NCBI RefSeq assembly: GCF_040436345.1
Contig: NC_133219.1
Span: 23,100,709-23,164,708 of the forward strand
DNA length: 64,000 bases
Reading direction: 5' to 3'
Source of the DNA: Pagrus major
Taxonomy: Eukaryota; Chordata; Actinopteri; Spariformes; Sparidae
The notes under the pieces were generated by a model. The model was not told the DNA's origin. It searched no databases and saw nothing but the letters and a program-made list of their open reading frames with translations. Below are positions 1 to 10,283 of this stretch, one piece after another; position 1 is the first letter of the stretch; each line of letters opens with the position of its first letter. The position numbers and the translations under genes were made by a program.

Positions 1-358
1 TTTACTAATTAAACTCTTTATTAGTGTGTCCTTGTCGGGGTCATTCACTGATACATGCTGCCGCCTCCAGCTTTACAACATTACCGCGCTGCTCTTTTTT
101 TACTGTCTATGTGTTTCCAGTAGAAACCAGGGCGCGGAGGGAATCCCTCCACATTAATTAAATAGAAAAAACTCCACCTCCACCTAACCTCCAATAGCAG
201 AGCAAAGGACGGTTCTTCCCGCTCCACCGTCCGCCCGGGGAGAGTATTTAGGAGCGGAGTCCGTCCAGGAGGCCAGACAGCAGGTGCACCGGGCATGACC
301 GGTGCTTCAAGACTGAGAGGAAGCTGATGGTGTTTTACTTTTGTATCAAGAACTGAAG
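1..358. other. Upstream flank of cdc20b
   Basis: No gene was recognised. A T/A-rich start gives way to a GC-richer stretch (about 200-300) just before the first cdc20b ATG, so the cdc20b promoter and 5' UTR probably lie here. Short open frames on the - strand have no recognisable domain. The promoter role is inferred from position only. Confidence 0.4.
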
Positions 359-3300
359 ATGCGTCTGAGAAGTGGAGATTCAGATGACTGGGTGAGTCAT
401 TTTATAATTTATTTAATAATATATAAACAGCCTTAAAGGTGGACTATTTCCTGACTATCACTTGCTGACCTGTTGCAACCTGGCAACCACTTCAAACTGT
501 AAACACATGGCTGTCTCTCTGGTCAACTGCAACCATAATTAATGGAAATACTGATGGAAATTCTGCACCATCTTGTACATATTAGTCTTAATTTTTCAAG
601 TATTATTATGTTTCTCAGATTTAATGTTTAATAACTATTCCCTGTACAACTTAACCGGAGTCAAATTCCTTGTTTGTGTACACATACTTACCAATAAAGC
701 TGATTCTGATCTTAATTTACTCTTAAGTTGTTTAAAATAACACCTGCTTTTACTTTCTTACTGCTCTTCTTTATAACATTCATTAAAAAATCCAAAACTC
801 TCTGAAGATCCCAATATTTTTTTACATATTTTTTTTATTGTGCATCACCTTGACTGAACTCTTTGTGTTTCTATCACCAGGACAACATGAGGAGAAGGCT
901 GAGAGACCTTGTGGGAAAGAGAGGACACTGTCCCTTCAAGGTAAGCGAGCAAATAAAGGGACAATTCTGCAGGAAAACAATCCAAACTTTCGGGTTAATC
1001 GAGCCAGCTGCATCCACTCCAGCCTCCATCCTCTGAGCTGGTGGTGACAGTGTGGCAGTGTACTGCTGCTGGCTGTGTTATCTTGAGTGACAGCTGTCAG
1101 CTACACTCCTCACTGCTGCTGCCACAGACATCCAACCGACGCTCTGAGTCAGCTGCAGGATAAAAAGTCAAACAGTCAAAATAGCCAAAGTCAAATAAAG
1201 TCAGGAGGAGGAACGGAACAGGCAGTAAAGTCTACATTCAGCTCAGTGTCACATTATATTATATCATAACAGTCAAATTAATTCATTTGCATGCAGCAGG
1301 CCGGTGAGCTGTGACTGGTTGGGAGGCAGTGTAATGTTAGCTGACGTTTGTGTTGCCAGCTCACACTGCTCTGCTACCCGAACGGTTACATTTGACTATT
1401 TTTATATTTATCATTCTGATGAAGAGATACAAGAATCCCACAAGATCTTCAGACGTTTATTTTCAGTGTTTGAGCTTCTGGTATCACAAAGAGCTCGAGT
1501 AGAAGAATTTAGACGGATAAAAATCGCCTGCTTTTACAGTTTTTTCAGCTCTCTTATCGTGGGTGGCTGGAAGGCAGTGTCTTGTTAGCTGGTTGATTGT
1601 GTGTGTGTGCCAGCTTACCTGCTGCTGCCCTCCAGCTGTCCATATAAATCCACACCAGCAACACCAGAGGACTTCTGCAACTTCAGTCAGTTTAAAAGAG
1701 CGGGCTCGGTTTCAGGGCAGCGGTTGTATATTTTATGAAATTTTTTCAAGTAAGTATTTAGACTCAGTCGTAACCAGTAACCAGTCAAGTTATTGTTCCT
1801 GAGCTATGCCATTGACTAATTTTTTTGACATTTGTGCAAAGTTTTGTTGTAATTGTCACATGATTTGTTGAGTATTGGTAAAAAAAAAAAAAAAAGGGTT
1901 TTGTGAGGTCACACCGACCTTCGACCACCAAAATCTAATCAGTTCATCTTTGAGTCCAAGTGGATGTTTGTGCTAAATTTGAAGAAATTCCCTAAAAAGT
2001 GTTCTTGAGATAACGTGTTAACAATGGGATGGATGGACAACCCACAAACATTACGCTTCCAGTCATGGTGGACAGGCATAATAACCCAATCAGCTCCAGG
2101 ATGCACAACATCAGCACCAATATGCAACTAATAAGTAGCTCTAAGCTGTAAACATGAACACAAGGTCCTAAACTCATTACCAAAATCAAATAATTATGAA
2201 ATCATTGTGTTCTTGAATGGATGTTTCACAATTCGCTGGGCGGAAATCACTCAAAACGGGCTGAAAATAATATGCAAGATTTTAATGTAAACATTAGAAA
2301 CAGATGGTACAAATTAGCCAAACTGAACATTTGTAGAATCCAACACTTGAATGGTTAAACAATCCTTCAGCTGCAGCAGCAGTAGTGGTCATTATCAGGA
2401 ATGTTCATCATGATTGTCATTATTAACCACAGGATGGCCCCCATGCACACAGACAAACACTCTCTCAACACTAGTGGATCTTTTCATCCCGACTGTTTCT
2501 GGAGCGACACGTCGCCCCACCACACTCGCTGTAACAGTTCAGAGCTCAGTCACTCCCCTGCTGTCAAAGCACAGGAAACACCGCCGTCACACACACACAG
2601 ACGTGTCCGGCGTCTGTCCACGACCTCCATCATAGCTCCACCCGTTTCTTCAGGATGATTTCTCGCACCAATGATGTGACGGCTTGTCGAACGCTATCCA
2701 TGGGCTCGTCCGTCCGCCAGAAGCGGACCACTTTCCCCTCCGGATTCACCAGAAACTTCCAGAAGTTCCACTTTGGGATTTTCTGGACGGAATCTGAGAC
2801 ACAACACAAAACCAGACGCTCGTTAAACTTAAGATTATCAGTGGTGGAGAGTAACTAAGTACATTTACAGATGCATGTACTGTACTTAAGCACAAATTGA
2901 AGGTACTTCTACTTTCCTTATGTATTCCCATTTTATGTAACTTCATACTTCTAGTCCACGACATTTGTCTGACAGCTTTAGTCACTTTATGGATTTTCAT
3001 ACCCTTCCTGACCCTGTATGTCCAAATTTGGTGACTTTGAACTTCAATATTTCTGATAAACTGAAGGAAGGAGAGTTAATTTATGGGTTGAGATAATCCT
3101 CCTAATGTTAAACCAAATACACTATTTAAAATTCCTCTTGGACTGGCTGGAAAATTAATCGCCACAAAGCTGAAAGCAGACTGACCTTCTAAGATACGTC
3201 GTGCTCAATGATGATGATCTTATAGAATATGATGCATTACGAGATTAAAAGACGGACAGTATATAAAGTAGAGAATATTAGCTCAACCATAAACAGCTAC

Positions 3301-5556
3301 AGCAGTAAAATACAAAAATACTAAAATCCATCAGTAGTATTAATCCATACACATCATGTTCCGACATCGATATATCCGCCAATACGCACGTATTTTTTTA
3401 CTACTGAGCATCTGTGCTTTATAAACACGAGTAATATGTGATTTATAATGTAACAAGTACTTACTGCACAGTGAGGTGCAGTGAAAGTTCAGACTTCCTG
3501 TCAGAGACTCGTCATTTAAACTTAATAAATAGAAATATAGACTTCCATCAGAGTGATGGTGGACTGTACTACAAATATACATACAGTCATATCTTTTTAT
3601 AAAATACAGATGTGTACAAATGTGGTACACTAACCTGTGAGGAATCTGAAGGCAGGGTCCGCCTCTGAGCCCATTATTTTGATCCTGCTGAAGAAGGGGT
3701 AGGTGACCCCATACGTGGCCTTGGCGAAGGCCTCGATGTCCCTGCTGGTCCCGGTCTCCGTGTCCCCGAACTGTCCGCAGGGGAAGGCCAGCACGTTGAA
3801 GTGAGAGGTGCCCAGCTCCCGGTGCAGCTCCTGCAGAAACCTGTAGTTCAGCTCCGTCTGCTCGCTGTGACTCGCCACGTTTACAACCAAAGAAGCCTGA
3901 ACAGGAGAGGCACACACAGGAGTGATTATCCTGTGATAATACACAATTTAAAAAACACATCTCATGCAATAAAACCCCTCACTCATCTGACTCTGGATGA
4001 CTTCCACAAAAGTCTGCACAGATTTATTCCTGAACCGAAACAACCGGTGATGATGTGGACTCACTTTTCCTCGGTACTTCTCCAGAGACACCGTCCTCCC
4101 CTTCGCGTCTTTCACCTCGAAAGAATAAAAGTCCGCAGGTTTTCTCGGCTTCACCAGCTGAGTCTGCAGGAGGAACAAACAGCCCACACCGACCGTCATG
4201 CTCAGCAGCACCGTCAGCTTCTTCGCTTTTGGGTTGGAGGACTTGGCAGGGTAGCCCCCTAAGGCCTCCATCTTGGAGGGGGAAGAACGAGCAGCGGTCG
4301 GCGAGGAGGGGGGAGAGTCCTGCCGAGAGTCTCAGGGCGGACCGATGGAGGAGCGGAGTGAAGCGCGCACATGTTACCACCGTACCGGAAGCTAGACGGA
4401 TGCTCCTACAAAATAAGAGGGGAATTAAAGCGTGCAGTTTTGAAATTAAAAAGCAATCAGTCAGTCAATCAATCAGTTATTAATTGGGTATTATTTATCA
4501 TTTACTTTAAGTGTATAATATAGCCATGATGACCCCTTTATGTCAAATATAATTTCACAAATTCAGTCAGTTACAAAAGTCAACCTGTAGATTACTTAAG
4601 AGTAACATGAAACGAACACAGACCTTTTACTTCAGTAAAAATAGAAACACTACAGGGTAAAATTATTCTCTTTGCATATAAAATCTTACTATTAGCATCA
4701 AAATATTAATATTTAATATATTAAATTACTTGCAATTTTGCAGCTGGTAAAGTTTGCAGCCTGAATTACTTTACTGCTGTGTAGCTTAATCTATAATAAT
4801 ACATCATAATTTATTAGATGAAATATATTTTGTATCAAGTAGTGTTTTTAGTTTTGCAGCAGAGGTATAAAGTCACATGAAATAAAAATACTCCAATCCA
4901 CCACTGCTTAACAGCAGCTTAGTAAATAGTCGATAGAAACCTCTTAGTTACAGCTTTGAAACTTGTAATTATCCATCAAGTTATCTGCAATAATATAGAG
5001 GATTTTGTTTATTTACGAAGCACATTTGTTTTGTGTAATTGCTCAGAAGCCTTGTGGTATCAAATACAAAGTACAGTACTGTACGATAGCTTAATATCAG
5101 CTCTTTTGACTGGAACTGGAGGGGAAATACTTTGTTAAAAGGCATTCACAGTGCTTTTGCTATGAAACTTTTAACCGGAAGTTTAGTTCTTGCAGTTTCT
5201 TGCTTGACGCTAGTGAAGTAATGTGGTTAGAAGTTTCTAGAGTTGTGAAGTTTGTGTCAGTTTTCAGTATGCTGACACTACTGAGGCTTTAAACGTGTTT
5301 GATTAGAGAATAACTTCTTGTGTTTGTCTTCTCGGGCACAGAACGAGCAGCAGGTATCATACAGGCGCTTCAGGAGGCGGATCATCCAGAGGAGCAGCAC
5401 AGAGGGCCCAGCTGCGAGTACACCGCTCACCACTGGGCGGCAGTGTGAGCCCAGCTTTGAGTTTGATCCGGTCTGTCAGAGACTGCAGCTGGACTCTCCA
5501 CCACCGAGGCACCATGAGCCAGAACAGAGAGTCATACACGGACACCTGCAAGGTAC

Positions 5557-5595
<39 letters not shown>

Positions 5596-8500
5596 CATCA
5601 AAACTGTGATCAATAATACCCAAACTCATCTGCAGTGGTGAAGGCTAAGAAGTTACATTTACTCAAGAGTTGCTCACTTTATAAAACGATCCAGTAGATA
5701 AAAAGATTATAGATAAGTCCAAAACACGAAAGCAGATTATTGTATCAGAACATTGTTTGTTTATTTCTTTGTTTGCTATTTCCTCAATCATCTCACAACC
5801 CCTCAGGATTACCTTACGACCCTTTGAAAGGGCCCCTACCCTCTAGATTGGGACCCACTGGCCTGAACTACCCGACTGAAGAGCCAGTAAAAGTAGCTCC
5901 TGATAATTTAGACTGTATGTGTCTTGAGCATAACTCTTATATTACCATATTTAAAGGCTGATTGCAAAAATATTTCAATATTTATCAGCATAAATGAACA
6001 TAAATTGATAAATCACCTCCAGAATTAGTTTAATCTCCTACAATGGTATCAGTCAAAAGGAAAGGATTTTTTTGTTGTTGTTGTTGAATACACAGAATAA
6101 TCAGCAGATTCATTACCGCACCGCTTTATGATGAAGATCAGTGTAATGTTTTCTGTGATGTCATCATGTCCCAATCAGAAACAGCATTGGCAGGAGGTGT
6201 GCCCCGTGGCACAGCTGTCACACCACCCACCATCACTGCCTGGGGATGGCCTGCCACAGAAAATGCACCAGAACAGGTTTGTTTAAAGAACTTTTAGTTT
6301 TGGCACTGTAGTGCGATTTTTGTGTGTGCATGTCATGTCATGTGCCCACAAGGAAACAAAGATGTGCACAGTGATAAAAACAAAGCAGTCTTTAGACTCC
6401 TTTCTTTCTTACACGACTATACTAATAATAATGTTGAAAAATATGACAGATAATGAGAAACACAAGAAAGCATCTGGTGTTCTGGAAGCTTCAGTCAACA
6501 AACAGTCAAACTATGTCATTAAAAACTGTGCACAACCGCTGCTAATGGTAACTTTTGATAACATATTTGATGAAAAATGAATATAAACATTATCTCAAAC
6601 GACCCTTGTGTTGCAGGGATTTGTGTGGAGAGCTGCAGCTCAAGAACATGCAAACGCTCAACAGGCTGGTGTGGCATGAATGTTCTTTCACTATACAAAC
6701 ACACACACAGGGAAATTACTGATTATCTGAATGATGTGTAGAGTCGCTAGAGTTGCAACTGCATGATGTCATACCAGGAAAGGAGAATGAATGGTAGAAA
6801 CTTCGAGAGGGCCGTGGGAGTATCTGTAGTGGGATTATCAGTTGTCTATTGGTTTCAGCATCCACATTTGTGTGTGTGTGTGTCCACTCCACAGCAATCA
6901 ATAACGATTAATTCACTGTAACGATGTGGATAAAATGAGAAAGGATGTGTGAAAATGATTTCAGTCCTCATCAACAGTAGACCAAAGATGTGTTTGTTTG
7001 GATGTGATTCTTTGTGTTTGTATGTTGTGTAACTGTGGTTTTATGTTTCCACTGAAGGTTCTGATGACAGACGGGAGGATTTGCAGCCATTTGCTTTTCT
7101 GGATGAAGCTTCTGTGAGTCTGCAGGGAAAGCCAGCGACGAAGTTGGCGGCGCCGTCACTCCTAAACGACTACTGTAAGCGAAGACACTGATCCTGCGCT
7201 AGTCTCACAGAAGAAAACTGAGCTGATGTTCTTTTTCTGTTTCCGGGTTAAAAGTGTAAAGTTCCTGTTATTCTGTATTTTTTTTCTGTGGTCAACAAAG
7301 CCTTCTGTTTGTGGTGAATACATATGTGGTTTTAACAAGAAAATAGAAAACGAAAAATAAATGCTGTCAGCTGAGACTCATCCTGTTTGTCAGGCACAGT
7401 TTAGCTTTACCCTCTCTTCCCCCTCAGACACTAACCTTCTCGACTGCAGTTCTAATGGTCTGATTGCGTTAGCGCTGGGCTCTTCTGTTTACATTTGGAA
7501 TTCAGAAACTCGTGCGCTGGTGGGATGTTTGGACCCAGAACCAGGACGAGCATCGGGCCATCAAAGTCGGTCCATCTCCTGTCTGTGCTGGAGCAGAGAC
7601 GGCAGAGCCCTCTGCATCGGGACCAGGAGAGGGGACATACAGGTAAAAGCTTTGGTCAAGTGGAGAGTAAATGAGTGGATACTGATTCATATGAACTGTG
7701 GTATGAAGGAGGGAGAGGGGGGCTGTGTGAGGGGATGTGTAGCACCCAGTTGAATCAGCAGTCTGCAGTGACTCTGTCTCTCTCTTCACTTCTTTAGATG
7801 TGGGATGTTGAGAAGAAGCAGAATACGAGGCGTCTGTCATCACACTTGTCTGCGGTCAGAGCTCTTTCCTGGAAACAGCAGTTACTCAGCAGGTAAGTGG
7901 TGAAGGTAGAGGGGGGGCTGTCAACATTTCTGTGATATAGCTTCAGACGCGCTTTAAAAGTGATCAGTAAAATCTTGAAATCTATTCGAAAACCAAACAG
8001 GGAGCTAATGGCTAGTGTGACTTCTGGTTTATGCCAGAATGCAGGGAGCTGCAATATACAGGTCGAAAGAAAATATGTGCATGAATGACTTCTTCCAAGT
8101 CCGAATGTGGGAACATTGGTTTCAAGGTGCAATATGTCAGAATTCTCCACCCAAAAATATAACAAGTTAGCTAGTTAGCCGTGCAGTTAGCGGTTTGGAC
8201 TGGGAGCTCTGGGACCAGAGGAGATCATGATGTCAAAGCTGCTATTTATTTACATTCTGTCTCAACTAAAATTCTTACATATTGCCCCTTTAAGGATATG
8301 TAGCTGGAACTAAAAGGGCATCTCAGTTTGTATCAAAATCAAGTGTGCAGTATTCTTGCAGGGGAATAACAGTTTCCACAATCTTACAGCGGCTCTGCTC
8401 TCGGACGTATCCATCACCTTGACCCTCGGGCTGCTACACCTCTGGTAGGTGCAGCTGTCCAGGAGGAGGGCATCTGCAGCCTGCAGTGGTCACCAGGAGG

Positions 8501-10283
8501 CGACTGGCTGGCCAGCGGCTCCACAGATGGCCTCCTCTGTATGTGGGATAGTGACATCACAGGGCTCGCAAGGTCACGTCAGCCAATCACAACAATGAAA
8601 CAGCCCAGCGCTGTTAAGGTCAGTGTGTGCTTTATGATTGGGGCTTTATTGGGAAATGAAAACACTGGTAAATAGAGTATCTGTGCTCATTTTGATGTTT
8701 TGCGGGTACCGGGGGGAGGGGGGGGGGGGGGTGATCCTGAGACCGCCACTGTGAAGATACTTTAATGGTAGCTTGCAGAAGAACACCTGCATCATTCACA
8801 GAGAATGACATGTTTGGTGATTTTAGGATCGACACAACCACAATCACAAATAGCGAGCAACTGTGTGTTCTGTTGAATGACTTGATGATGACTAATCTTG
8901 GCTCGTGAGAACTTGAGTGGAAAGCTACCAGTGAGTGTGCTTGAGGATTAAAAATAAATAAATACCATTAGTCTATCATGGAGCTATTCACTGGGTGGTT
9001 TGTTTAAACAAACAGACAACGTGTGACCATTGTCTGTATGTGTCTAGGCAATGGGCTGGTGTCCATGGCAGAGAAAGATGATCGCTACTGGCGGGGGGTG
9101 GAAAGATGGCGAGCTGAGAATCTGGGACACAGATTCAGGGACTTGTGTGACCTCTGCCAACACAAACTCACAGGTGCTCAAGAGTCAGAAGTGCAACAGA
9201 GATATTTCTTTTTTAACTGTGTCTGAATATCAAACAGACTATTCCTAATGACTCCAATTGCAGATCTGTTCTCTACGATGGGCGGAAAAGTATCTGGTCA
9301 CAGGTCACGGCCTTCCTCAGCACCACGTCGCCTGCTGGACCTGGGAGTTCCCCTCCCTCAGCCCAACCTACCAGCTCACAGGTTAGAGAACCTGAAACAT
9401 GAGAACAGCCCTCAACAAAGTCTGTTTAACACATTCACCCTCATAGGAATCAATAAATAGTGTGACAGTTGGACCGTAGTTGCAGCTCTGCCATCTATCA
9501 CTGAGATATTTAATAGTCTTTTTACACTTATGAGTCATTCATGTAGTGGGCTTGCAGTAAACATGAAACTATGATTTACACACATCAAAAGTCACTACGT
9601 TCTGTGTGAGACGTCACAGTTTTCTGAGGTATTGACTTTGACTCTGGTGGTGATTCTTAGCTTGATTTCTTTTGTTTCACTTCATTATTCACTCTTGAGT
9701 TCATCTTGGCCGTTTTCTGTTTAGGAAAGGGGGTCTTTTCTAACTAAGCAGGAGGGAGTGACGTACCTGGTTTGTGGTTGTGGTCGGAAGGAGAAGTTGA
9801 CTTTTCACACCAAGCAAAGAAACATGACTAGAATCTTTGAGACTCCTGTTTCATTTGTAATGTCTAAAGTTTGTGTATTTTTTCACAACTTAATGTCAAG
9901 TGACTGTGCACCTTTGCATTGACGTGTGCATGTTCCATTTTGCTAAAGCGCTGCATTTCAATGTGGCGCAACTAATGACATGCCAGTAAAACTAAACCCA
10001 TGAAAGGCAATGACAGCGAGCATTGTGGTCAGGCGTGTAACCCTTTCCATTTTCAATTCTTTGTCAAAGTTAGCATCTGCTCATTATGTCATTGAAATGG
10101 TGAAAGTAAAAATGTAGACAGCTCTGATTTAAATGCGAAAGAACGTATTTGAACATCATAGTTCAACCATGTTTTTGTTTTTCAGGTCACTCTCAGCGAG
10201 TCCTGCACTTGGCCTTGAACCCTGACAGTACTCAGATTTTCTCTGCTGGAGCGGACCAGCGTTTTCACATCTGGCACATGTAA
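359..10283 (+). CDS. cdc20b: Cell division cycle 20B, Cdc20/Fizzy-type WD40 protein
   Basis: Twelve exons join in phase: 359-391, 881-940, 5342-5552, 6179-6276, 6617-6668, 7058-7174, 7428-7642, 7798-7892, 8390-8618, 9048-9173, 9264-9381, 10186-10283. They give about 483 residues, against roughly 519 in human. Residues 1-151 form a basic, poorly conserved N-terminus. From about 152 the frame is a Cdc20-type beta-propeller: LLNDYYTNLLDCSSNGL, SVYIWN, LSSGSALGRIHHLDPR, WCPWQ, MIATGGGWKDGELRIWD, SQICSLRW and the end SAGADQRFHIWHM. Cdc20 and Fzr1 activate the APC/C. CDC20B is instead linked to multiciliated cells and hosts miR-449. Intron 2 holds three miR-449-like hairpins and the antisense gene gpx8, which supports orthology. 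WD40 exons 6-12 are near certain. Exons 1, 2, 4 and 5 rest on splice signals and phase alone. Confidence 0.9.
472..487. promoter_or_regulatory. X-box-like inverted repeat in cdc20b intron 1
   Basis: The half-sites GTTGC and GCAAC face each other with six bases between them. RFX factors, which drive ciliary genes, bind GTTGCC/GGCAAC half-sites with a shorter gap, so this is at best a variant site. Its place 80 bases inside intron 1 of a multiciliated-cell gene makes it worth listing. Function is inferred. Confidence 0.2.
600..715 (+). repeat. 3' end of a decayed LINE-like repeat
   Basis: The stretch ends ...ACCAATAAAGCTGATTCTGAT, which resembles the 3' end of common teleost L2/Rex-type LINEs, whose tails are short GATTCT repeats. 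Only the terminal ~100 bases remain. The family call is from memory of such tails. Confidence 0.4.
1036..1132 (+). ncRNA. miR-449-family hairpin 1
   Basis: The 5' arm (about 1053-1075) starts TGGCAGTGTACTGCTGCTGG and holds the miR-34/449 seed GGCAGTG. The 3' arm (about 1096-1126) carries CAGCTACACT...CACTGC and can pair with it across a loop of about 20 bases. It lies in intron 2 of cdc20b on the host's strand, as the miR-449 cluster does in human. It is the most diverged of the three copies after the seed, so which paralogue it represents is uncertain. Confidence 0.7.
1306..1390 (+). ncRNA. miR-449-family hairpin 2
   Basis: The predicted mature 5' strand (about 1324-1345) begins AGGCAGTGTAATGTTAGCTG, close to known miR-449a/b. 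The 3' arm (about 1356-1380) reads CCAGCTCACACTGCTCTGC and pairs with it. The flanks extend the stem: GTGACTGGTTGGG faces CCCGAACGGTTAC. A long stem, small loop and near-exact family sequence make this a strong call. Confidence 0.88.
1552..1642 (+). ncRNA. miR-449-family hairpin 3
   Basis: The predicted mature 5' strand (about 1572-1593) begins AGGCAGTGTCTTGTTAGCTG. The 3' arm (about 1610-1632) reads CCAGCTTACCTGCTGCTGCC. Stem flanks GGCTGGA and TCCAGCT also pair, and the loop is GT-rich. With hairpins 1 and 2 it makes a cluster about 600 bases long, probably one primary transcript with cdc20b. Confidence 0.88.
1890..2080 (+). repeat. Dispersed teleost repeat in cdc20b intron 2
   Basis: The sequence around GACCACCAAAATCTAATCAG, through GAAGAAATTCCCTAAAAAGT to the GGGATGGATGGACAACCC end, matches a very common dispersed fish repeat as I remember it. 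No coding capacity. Boundaries are approximate. Confidence 0.5.
2630..4271 (-). CDS. gpx8: Glutathione peroxidase 8-like ER membrane protein with Ser at the catalytic Cys position
   Basis: Three exons on the complement (4065-4271, 3635-3896, 2630-2793) give 210 residues; human GPX8 has 209. The start MEALGGYP is followed by a short cytosolic segment, one membrane anchor (about residues 19-36) and a lumenal peroxidase fold with KDAKGRTVSLEKYRGK, LAFPCGQFGDTETGTS, KIMGSEADPAFRFLT and PKWNFWKFLVNPEGKVV. The C-terminus KKRVEL fits the KEDL-like ER retrieval signal of the family. GPx8 is an ER thiol peroxidase tied to oxidative folding and calcium handling. Family members read NVASxC at the peroxidatic site; here it reads NVASHS, with Ser (AGC) at residue 80. 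The second Cys of FPCGQ and the Trp and Asn of WNF are kept. The gene lies wholly inside intron 2 of cdc20b on the other strand, as in human. Confidence 0.93.
5557..5593. repeat. (CA)n microsatellite
   Basis: An AC dinucleotide run starts a few bases after the 5' splice site of cdc20b exon 3, which ends at 5552. Confidence 0.95.
5780..5870. repeat. hAT-like element fragment in cdc20b intron 3
   Basis: The text around TACGACCCTTTGAAAGGGCC and GGGACCCACTG resembles the end of non-autonomous hAT-Charlie-like elements, which close with a CAGTGG-type inverted end. It is a fragment and only an apparent coding stretch crosses it. Confidence 0.4.
8124..8290. mobile_element. Short non-autonomous DNA transposon (MITE)
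   Basis: The left end AAGGTGCAATATGTCAGAAT and the right end ATTCTTACATATTGCCCCTT are inverted repeats with only a few mismatches. The 167-base interior has no coding capacity. It lies in intron 8 of cdc20b. A target duplication was not clear. Confidence 0.75.
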
